In this document: positions 56,565 to 64,000 of the stretch, piece by piece | Position numbering within the stretch: position 1 is the stretch's first letter | How the letters are laid out: each line of letters starts with the position of its first letter | NCBI GenBank assembly: GCA_001414485.1 | Contig: LLEY01000006.1 | Coordinates: 558,001-622,000, forward strand | DNA from: Calycina herbarum | Lineage: Eukaryota > Ascomycota > Leotiomycetes > Helotiales > Pezizellaceae | Reading direction: 5' to 3' | DNA: 64,000 nt | Made by a program: the position numbers and the translations under genes | Notes under the pieces: generated by a model | What the model was told of the DNA's origin: nothing | Database searches by the model: none | Seen by the model: only the letters and a program-made list of their open reading frames with translations

Positions 56565-59044
56565 ATGGCAGACACTCTTACCACTCCATCTACGCCTAGA
56601 CCATTTGTGTGCTCGACTTGTTCAAAAGGCTTCACTCGTCAGGTTCGTGACAAGTACCCCGCTATATACAATGGGATTCTCGTGACTGAAAGAAGAATAG
56701 GAGAATCTGAAAAGACATATTAATACTCGTGAGTTGTAAATAAGGGCTATATATCAGACTCCTACTTACCTTTGATACAGATCATCGAGGATTACATGCT
56801 CCCAGTTTCAAGTGTACGCTGTGTGATGCTCGTTTTGCCAGGAGGTAAGAATGACTCCTTCACTTGAATACAATATACTCTTCATCCTTTAATTTCGAGT
56901 TTTTTATGCTAAAACTATCGAATAGCGATCTGAAAAAAAGACATTTAGAAAACTGTCATCCAAACACAAAACCCCCAATACAAATACAGCCGACGGCAGC
57001 ACCACTACTACCAGAAATAACCTCCCCATCAACGCCAGCATGGCTCGACGCTTTGATGTCCACGAACCCGGAATCCATGGGTCATGCTTCTCAGCCAACA
57101 CCAAAACCTCCCCAGCCCCCAGTTTATGGACACCCAGTCTCAATGTAAGTACAAAAAATGCTTCTAAAAACCATCCGTTTGTAATACTCGTCTAGTGTTT
57201 CAGGAGATATCGAATGTGTAGAGGCATTTTTCAATAGTTTCCATCGGAATTTTCCGGTACTGCATGAGGCCTCTTTTCATGTTATTTCTTCACCTACTCC
57301 TTTGTTAAATGTCATTACTTGCATTGGGAGTTTGTATTGTCAGTCCTCATACAGTGAAGTCTCTAGGAAAGCATTGTTCGAGTCTACATTGAGTTCAATG
57401 CAACAATACGTAAGCCAGCTTGTATCATTCGTTTCAAGCTCCCCACTGAAGCGATGCTTTAGGTTGAACAAAACCGTTCTCGTTACCAAGAAACTTGGGT
57501 TCTCCAAACCTTTCTCCTTTTAGAGTATCTTGGAATATACGGAGGCGACGACGGAGGCTTTCTGAAAGCCCAAAGAATCCATCGGGAATTGGTGGATGCG
57601 ATGAGAATGTTACAAATGTCTCACGACGGCACTTCAAATTATTCCTTTGTCGATTCAGGAGATGAGGCAGAGGAAGAGGAAGGTGGTGAAGAATTTGGGG
57701 AACCGAATTCTTTAGAGTTCCGTTGGCAGGAATTTGTCAAGACCGAGTCTAGGAAAAGGTACGTAATACTAGGTAATCATGCTTGAGTTATTCAGCTCAT
57801 GAAACTTAGATGTATATACTGCCTGTATCTTCTGGATTCCCAGTTATCTATAGTCTGTAACTTACGGCCCATGCTTTCCTCACTCGAAATAAAATACGAC
57901 CTCCCATGTTGCGAAAACGTATGGCTTGCCAAAACAGCCGAGGCATGGTCCGTTTGTATCAAGAACCAGTTCCGATCTTTCGACGAGGGCGAAGACCAGG
58001 CTTGCGCCGAAGAAACACCACCTTCACAAGGCTTCTTCTACGAAGCCAGCCAAACACTACTCCACAGCGACAGAGAAAAGAAGAAACCAAAACGACAACT
58101 AAGATTACTTTGGGCAAGCCCCTTCGCAGCAGTAATTCTAGTAACGCAACTCCAAATGATGGCCCGAGAATTAACGCATGCAAGTTGTCTCCTAGAGAGA
58201 CCCAAAGCACAACGAAGAACACTATCTGTTCTCACAGACAAGCAACATGCACAGATTTCTCAAGCTCTAAAGGGAATTGCGGAATTAGTACCTCGAAGTC
58301 AACGACCGGTATTCAACTTTTTCGATTTCCGGCGCATGGACACATTTATGGAACCCGAAGAAACCACACCACTTTGGCATGCTTTTTGGTTATTATGGTA
58401 TTACACATCCATCACCTTATCACATCCAGATTCGTTACTTGTGACTGGGCTTGTGGAATCTAATTTACCACTGGCAATCGCAACGGCCGGACACCTTGCC
58501 ACGCCTCGGAGTAAAGATCATCGAGATATTTACGAAGACAGAGATGTATTCCGTATTGTGAGTTGAGACTTTTTGATCTTTCCCAATTATTTGACTGACG
58601 AGAAACAAGCTCAACGACCTCGAACACGCCCTCGAAATGCTCAACCCACTAAAATCCACTCATCCACCTCCCCTCGAACCCCCCTTTGTGACACTCCTCG
58701 GATTCAAAATCTGTCTTGTTGGCTGGCGTTTGGTACGTCTCACCATGGCCGAAGCCTGTGATGCTGCAAAAAGAGGTACTCGTTCGAACCCTTGTAAATT
58801 TGTGTTGGATGCCATTATGACTTGTGTGGGGGATGATTTGAATGGCCTAGATGTAAATGGTAACTCTGGGGTGGAGGAGATTGGGATCGAAAAGACGGAA
58901 GCTAGATACTTGGAATGGATTGTGGGGACTTTTAGGAAAAGGGGAAGTTGGCCGGCGGGCGAGTGGATTGCTGCTGTTATGGAGGAGAGTTTGGGAAAAG
59001 TGGTTATGGCTTATGAGATAGGGAAAGATGAGTCGATGAATTGA
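56565..59044 (+). CDS. C2H2 zinc-finger regulator with fungal transcription-factor domain
   Basis: Eight exons (56565-56642, 56701-56728, 56781-56844, 56926-57144, 57196-57409, 57463-57758, 57810-58557, 58610-59044) encode 693 aa. Splicing builds two fingers: FVCSTCSKGFTRQENLKRH with following HH, and FKCTLCDARFARSDLKKRH with a second His in ENCH. A Pro/Thr-rich linker is followed by the fungal domain: CVEAFFNSFHRNFPVLHEAS, EYLGIYGG...HRELVDAMR, RCIYCLYLLDSQLSIVCNLR and LPCCENVWLAKTAEAW, then HAFWLLWYYTSITLSHPDSL and LLGFKICLVGWRLVRL near the end. It should be a nuclear DNA-binding regulator. It closes the 50-59 kb block of oxygenase, transporter and GST genes, so it may control them. Confidence 0.88.
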
Positions 59045-59393
59045 TTGGTTTATGAAAATGGGGCTCTTTAATTAATGTCCAAAATAGCTCTGCAAATTAG
59101 TCTTCTGGTATGCTTTATTCACCAATTATATAGGTAGTTTTCTGTGTAGATATATTTAAATTCAATATAAGCAAGCGCTCTAGTTTGTCGAAATAACTTG
59201 AGTTTTCTAAACAGTCTAAGTATTCATATCAAACAAATGTGACTAGGATAGAAGTACTATAAGTACGATATATAGAACTTGTACTACCTCTACTAAAAGA
59301 ACTAGTATCTCTTACTAAAAGAGACTAATGCTATTCCTCTCAGAATAAGTATACTAGAGGTTTTAAGTCTAAATTTAACCTATATAGAAAAAG

Positions 59394-59521
59394 TGTCACG
59401 TAAAAGTGGACCCCTCGGCTACGCTGTCAGGGGTGCCTTTTCACGTATATATAAGAGGCCATGGCCCCTCTCAAATACAAGCTCTTTAGAGCGTTTTCTA
59501 CACTCGATTTTATACGTGACA
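59394..59521. repeat. LTR-like unit, 128 bp
   Basis: Begins TGTCACGTAAAAG and ends TATACGTGACA, so its ends are inverted (TGTCACGTA / TACGTGACA) and have the TG...CA form. Flanks AAAAG (59389-59393) and AATAG (59522-59526) match at four of five bases. A TATATATAAG box at 59446 is followed by GAGGCC, as in small LTRs. Probably a solo LTR of a compact retroelement. Confidence 0.5.
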
Positions 59522-59824
59522 AATAGTATTCTAAGAGTAAAAGTATTAGTCTCTTAAGCTACTAGAAAGTAGTAGATAGTAGATAATAGAGTAAAGTGCG
59601 TTTATAAAAATCGAAGAGCGTCTTCGACGCTTTCTAGCTATATAACGTTTAAATTTTTTTAAGAGTTCTCTTTATAATCTACGAGAGTATATCTTATTTA
59701 GTATCTACTATTAATATATGGTCTTTTTAATACGATTTACGTATATACTTTTAAAGTGTTAGAAGAGAGTAATTAAATATAAGTAAAAAATATACGATAC
59801 TTTTTAAAAGCTTTCGAATAATAC

Positions 59825-60005
59825 TGTGACGGTTATAGTCACGAAGGCTGGATGTCATATGTTCGCTTAGATGCACGCTAGTACTAGCGTGGATGACTTG
59901 TATTTAGTTCCCGGTTCTCTCGAGCTCTTCTGCTCTCCTCGTCTTTTGTCCTAAGAATAGAGTGTTGTTTGTTCTAAGTCTATTACCTGAAGCACGTCTG
60001 TCACA
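59825..60005. mobile_element. Solo LTR, 181 bp, with 5-bp target duplication
   Basis: It begins TGTGACGG and ends CTGTCACA, giving the TG...CA ends and a short inverted terminus of an LTR. It is flanked on both sides by AATAC (59820-59824 and 60006-60010). A 5-bp duplication with these ends is the standard footprint of LTR-retrotransposon insertion, here reduced to one LTR by recombination. The unit is less AT-rich than the DNA around it, so it inserted after that DNA decayed. Confidence 0.8.
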
Positions 60006-60499
60006 AATACTATAACGTTAATTTTATTAAGGCTTTTCTTAATATAGCTACTTATTAGAGTCTAAATATACTCTCTATATATTTTAAAGTACTTTAATTA
60101 ACGTAGAGAGTTTCTATACTCCCAGGAGTATAGGAGTAGGCTAGGACTTTTTATTAGAAGAGAGTGGTTTTAGTGTTTCTTAGTATCTTTTTATATAAAT
60201 ATATTAGTATATTACTTTAGACAGTGATTATATACGTACTTTATAAGTAATTTAGATGATTTTCAGCATAAAAGATGCTTTAGAGAGCGCTCTATTAATA
60301 TATGCAATAAAGGCATTTATTAGGGCTAGGGCTAGGGTTGGGAATGGGGCAGGGGGTGGGCGTGGTTTTGGGTACACTGGAATTTGGGTTGGGGTTAGGG
60401 GCTAGGCTCGATTAGGAATAGCTGTCATCCTTAGCGCGGGCCAAGCGAGGACTGGCACTTTTCCCGCCTGAAGGCCGAAATTGGTGAATAAAGTATACC

Positions 60500-60812
60500 A
60501 CTTCGCTTTCTGGACCTATCTTGGACTTTCATTGCCGGGCATTTTTGGGTAAGTACCTAGAGGCAGTCGCGCTGTCGAGTCTCGCTAGGTATCGTTGCTT
60601 GTCTCTATTTGCCTTCATGCAGCAAGGACAAACAATTGCGAGAAGCAAGTGTCGCACCTTCCTCACACCTTCCTCGCCCCACTATAAAACCTAAGGTCCC
60701 CTCGGTCGAAGTTCCTCTTTTAATCCAAGTCAAAACCGCCCGCGACCAATCACTCCGAGAAATTTGAAGACTAACAAGTCCATCGCAGCTTCCTTCCTAC
60801 TCTTTGCCGACC
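60500..60812. other. Intergenic/5' region of the MYND gene
   Basis: About 310 bp with a TATA-like CTATAAAAC near 60680 and pyrimidine-rich DNA before the start; no gene. Confidence 0.45.
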
Positions 60813-62305
60813 ATGGCAAGCACCAAAGTTGAGAGTATCTTTTCAGATGCTGACTCTTCCGTCACCGGGATTTCCTCCCCTGACATTGACTTTATTGACG
60901 AGAAGTTGAAAAGCGCGAATATTACCATGGAGGAGGCTGCCATACAGTTCACTGTCCGCGGCAATGCACAGCCATCAATGCCAGTTCTGGCTAAGGTGTG
61001 CACTGTTTGTCAAGAGGAGGCCGATCTCACCTGCGCCGGTTGCAAAAACACCCCCGATCACGAGAATACAAGTTACTGCTCACCTGAGTGCCAAAAGGCC
61101 GACTGGAAGAACCACATGCCACAATGCAAATTCTCAAAGGCCAAGAAGGGTTTGTTCCGTGCTGGTGACCTTATGCAAGAGCTTTGGTATGGCCCTTTGG
61201 TGCACGATAATACTCAGTGTACTGACTCGATCTCTAGGTATGCCCACCGAGAGATGTCATTCGACAAGAACTTCGCCAAATTGGAGAACAAGGGCAACGT
61301 AATTTATCTTCAAGAGGGTAGTGGTGAAAAGAAGCCTTTTTACAAATTCCCCAACGAAATCTGCGAAACTGAGATCGAGAAGCACGCGGTACTGTCTTTC
61401 CTAGGTTCAATGGAGGCTGTTGCTGCTTTTCAACCATTCGTTGTCAGACTACTCAAGAGTACGCACCCAAAATTCATTTCACCTATTCAATTTTGACAAC
61501 GACTAACACTCGAGCAGATGTTGTCACCCATGTAGAAGAGGTTTCCGTAGTCCCAATCGAGAACCGCGGTCTGGACATTGTTACTATTGATTCGGACAGC
61601 GCTGAGCATCGAGATATGGCGACCACCCTCCATGAGGTTTGGAAAGTCACCACGGTTGGTTCTGAAAAATACTACATTGACCTCACCGGCGCCCAATATG
61701 GTTTTCGCAAGACAATTATTCCGGAGATGGAGTTCGAGGAACTGTAAGCATAATTTCCCTGAGCGGGAACCTTCTAAAATTGTGCCAACACCGATCTTTG
61801 TTTACAGGCACGCAGCGAAGATCATCTATTACGCGGACACGAAACTTGGCAGAAATCGGCGCAATTTGGATGAACTCTGCAAAGGTGTGGTCGGTGGTAC
61901 TCCAGCTTCCATGTTCAAGCCAACGTTGTGCGAATCCATCAATCGGTGCATCAGCGAATGGGAGAAAAACTCTGATGTTACCGCACGCAAGCTGGTCTTA
62001 ATGCCTGAAAAGCTTTCAGCAAGAAAGGATTTAGGTTCAACCGCGAATATTTTCGGATTGCCATTGAAGAGGCCTTTAGAATGGGGTCAAATCTTAGCAA
62101 GGGAGATCTGTTGCCATTGGGAAAGTTCGATATCGATTTCGAGGGTAGTGGCGAAGAAACAAGATTGAAGTTTGTTGACAAGTCTTGGGCTGCGGGAATA
62201 AGTGGCGAGGAGCTTCGAGCTAGATCGACCATGTGGCCAGAGGATAGACCACTACCTCCGGAAGTACTTGCCATGATCCCACCATTTCTTCGACCCCATG
62301 CATAA
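60813..62305 (+). CDS. MYND zinc-finger protein with a probable frameshift
   Basis: Exons 60813-61458, 61518-61743 and 61808 onward (introns 59 and 64 bp). The N-terminal part starts MASTKVESIFSDADSSVTGI and has the MYND finger CTVCQEEADLTCAGC, YCSPECQKADWKNH and MPQC at roughly residues 65-110. The C-terminal third, ending PPFLRPHA at 62305, is in a different frame from exon 3. The switch must occur between about 61984 and 62030, near AAGAAAGGATTTAGG, where one lost G would restore ARKGFRFNREYFRIAIEEAF. No intron of sensible length fixes it. Either a real mutation or a sequencing error. MYND fingers bind proline-rich partners; the rest resembles a fungal family of unknown role. Confidence 0.72.
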
Positions 62306-62842
62306 TGGCAAGGCAGGTGGATTGGAGGTAGATAGTGCTTTTACATCGAAGCAGGAAGATGATTTTCCTCTAGATGTTAGGACAGGAGTAGCTAGCTTCA
62401 TTGACACCGAGAATCGAACTCGCAGATGCATTGTCATCTCATCTGTCTTCGTCACACCATAGTTTTGCATGCTCGTGGAAGTATTTCGCTTAGCACGCTC
62501 GCCACGGACAGCAGTAAACATCCTCGATATCTCTGGAATAAATTAAGGTAGTAATGCCAACAGTTTAGGATAGCTAAAGTTCTTTCTCTAATTATATAGG
62601 TAAAAAGTAACTTGTTCCAAGTGTTTAGGATAGTCTACTTCAATTTTCCTGTCGTAGACATTTTCTAAGAGCCGTGCCTCACGAAGGACAATAAAAGCGG
62701 CATTACGCTCGTCGTTCCGGCTTTCTAGGTTAATCAAGTCACATTCCTCATCCATATTCATCATTAAACGCCATTACATTATGTTATACAAAAGTCCGAA
62801 AATATGGACTAAACTGCAAAACCATGGCTCATCAACAACTAC
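62306..62842. other. Intergenic (convergent) with a MITE-end match
   Basis: About 540 bp. GGACAATAAAAGCGGCATTA at 62686 resembles the terminus of the MITE at 27218. A TTCGATTCTC box-like motif on the minus strand near 62410 was examined as a tRNA and rejected. Confidence 0.4.
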
Positions 62843-64000
62843 CTAGGAAAAATAAGCTTCCAACCCCTCTCTCGCCAACGCCAAATTTTGAATAGCAGCC
62901 AGTCCATACTGCGCAACTTCATTAGTAGAAAGCCAAGCCGCCTCATCCACCTCCGTGAGCGCACTTGCTCCTACAACCCTCGTAGTATTCCATGGAGAAG
63001 TGGCTTTAAACCCATCCGTAGTAAAGAACTCGTTCCATGCCTCCTTACCCGTGGTTGCATTCCCCGTCTCATGCGAATAATAAGCCGTAAGCCTCGAATG
63101 TCCCTGATGCAAATTCAAACTGCCAAAACTGACTCCATATCGAGATATTTGTTCAGCGTGCGAAGCAGCTTGGAAGTAGTAACAATAATCTAGCCAAGCA
63201 TCTTTGAACCCCGCTGGAAGATCGGCACCAAAATAGATTATAGCTTCTGAGACTACCTCTGGGAGGCCAAAGACTGCGGAGAGATGAGATACAGATACGT
63301 TGCCTAGGTTCTGGGGATCGGCGGGGGGAGGCCCCAGAGAGCCAGTTGATAGGTCGTACAATCCTACTCCAGTCACGAAGCCGTTTTTGAGATTTGCAAT
63401 TCCCGTCATGGTGCTGTTGAGTTTGGACCTAGCTTCTTCCCATCGGGAACCACGACGTTCCCATTCGATTAGCCATCCTCCAGCGAGTGATGACCAATCC
63501 GTTCCTAATTGGATGGCGACTGTGGAATTTGGGGTGGGAACCCATCCATCAGTGCGCACTTTTCGTGTGGGGTCGAGAACCCCATATGTTTCGTCAGTGT
63601 CGAGAAGTTCTTGCATCAATTCACCAACACGCTCGTCTCCACCAGAGAGGTAGTAGAAGTATTTTCGGTATTGGGGCTGGGAAATTCGTGCTTGCTTCGC
63701 ACTGTCTCCAAAGTGCTGTACTCCGTGACGTGTCCCTAGTCCTTTCCTACATATGATTGTATTAGTAAGATCCTTTCACCGGAAAAGGAGCCGTAGAAGG
63801 CTTTCCAAAAAAAAAAAAAGGTTGGCTTACCATTGACCAATATGGTAGACATCTACTTCGCCTGTGTGTCTAGTGAGAGCCTCTGCGAAGCGATATACAT
63901 CCTCTCGACCAGTGCGAAGGAAGAACAGCCAAAAGAATAAATCAGGTGAGAGTTCGGAGTTATCCCACGCAAACCCTCCAATATCGTAGCGCCAGGTGTG
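62843..64000 (-). CDS. PcRGLX/YetA-like protein, 5' end outside window
   Basis: Two exons, 64000-63831 and 63746-62843, with an 84-bp intron that holds a run of 13 A/T; 357 codons are visible and the start lies to the right. Text such as WRYDIGGFAWDNSELSPDLF, EALTRHTGEVDVYHIGQWKG, LGTRHGVQHFGDSAKQARIS and YYLSGGDERVGELMQELLD matches, from memory, the six-hairpin-type core of PcRGLX/YetA-like proteins, a family that includes exo-rhamnogalacturonan lyases and the bacterial 'Tat pathway signal' proteins. N-glycosylation-like NST/NVS/NAT/NTT sites suggest secretion, but the N-terminus is not in view. A role in plant cell-wall pectin breakdown is possible and unproven. Confidence 0.68.

Larger units (their letters stand above)
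59107..60499. mobile_element. TIR-bounded element, about 1.4 kb, family A, decayed
   Basis: The left end GGTATGCTTTATTCACCAAT at 59107 is matched in inverted orientation at 60499 (ATTGGTGAATAAAGTATACC) with one mismatch. The same ends bound the 263-bp element at 12336. The inside is very AT-rich and without a transposase frame. It contains one solo LTR, one LTR-like unit and a G-rich, telomere-like stretch near 60318-60405. Nested insertions seem to have enlarged a small non-autonomous element. Confidence 0.7.

Noticed and set aside
36000..59044. Secondary-metabolite biosynthetic cluster
   Set aside because: No PKS, NRPS, terpene or DMATS backbone enzyme is visible; the gene set fits catabolism or detoxification better.
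62385..62475. tRNA-like B box (GAGTTCGATTCTC on the minus strand)
   Set aside because: A T-arm-like stem is present, but the acceptor 5' strand, a D arm and a 7-base anticodon loop with a sensible stem cannot be drawn.

Overview
This window looks like chromosomal DNA of a filamentous ascomycete, most likely a Leotiomycete (Helotiales-like). Almost every gene is broken by 44-145 bp introns with GTAAGT-type donors, CTAAC/CTAAT branch points and YAG acceptors. Fungus-specific families are abundant: two HET-domain loci, a Zn2Cys6 and a C2H2 fungal regulator, an Egh16H-type secreted protein, a rhodopsin-domain receptor, YAT and Dal5-type transporters and a fungal GT31. Gene models were spliced by hand; for most multi-exon genes the summed exon length is a multiple of three, which supports the boundaries. 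The clade is inferred from protein style, not from a search.

Layout. 1-1,025: end of a membrane protein. 1-4.4 kb: mostly empty, with a degenerate ~200 bp tandem repeat and a dead lactonase-like metallo-beta-lactamase gene. 4.4-11.7 kb: HET protein (-), histidine phosphatase (+), a 725-aa leucine-rich acidic-tailed protein (-) and an AlkB-like dioxygenase (+). 11.9-18.9 kb: gene-poor, with a TIR element, a decayed C2H2-like gene, an AT-rich relic and a long region upstream of a rhodopsin-domain receptor (18.9-20.5 kb). 21.6-34 kb: a two-frame hypothetical gene, a 2EXR-like gene, a cysteine-rich secreted peptide, a MITE, an Egh16H-like protein, an amino-acid permease and a GT31 glycosyltransferase.

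36.9-46 kb holds an apparent catabolic cluster: Zn2Cys6 activator, Dal5-type MFS transporter divergent from a dienelactone hydrolase, then a short-chain dehydrogenase. After a small gene and a HET-ankyrin pseudogene come a second set: a 2OG-Fe(II) oxygenase divergent from an anion/cation symporter MFS gene, a GST and a C2H2/fungal-domain regulator (50.3-59 kb). The two divergent promoters suggest regulated pairs for import and breakdown (or detoxification) of a small organic acid or lactone; the substrate cannot be read from sequence.

59.1-60.5 kb is a repeat island: a 1.4 kb TIR-bounded element sharing its ends with the small element at 12.3 kb, containing a clean solo LTR with a 5-bp target duplication and a second LTR-like unit. 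It is followed by a MYND protein with a probable frameshift and, at the right edge, a PcRGLX/YetA-like protein cut by the window. Nonsense changes in the two pseudogenes are of the CpA-to-TpA type expected from repeat-induced point mutation.
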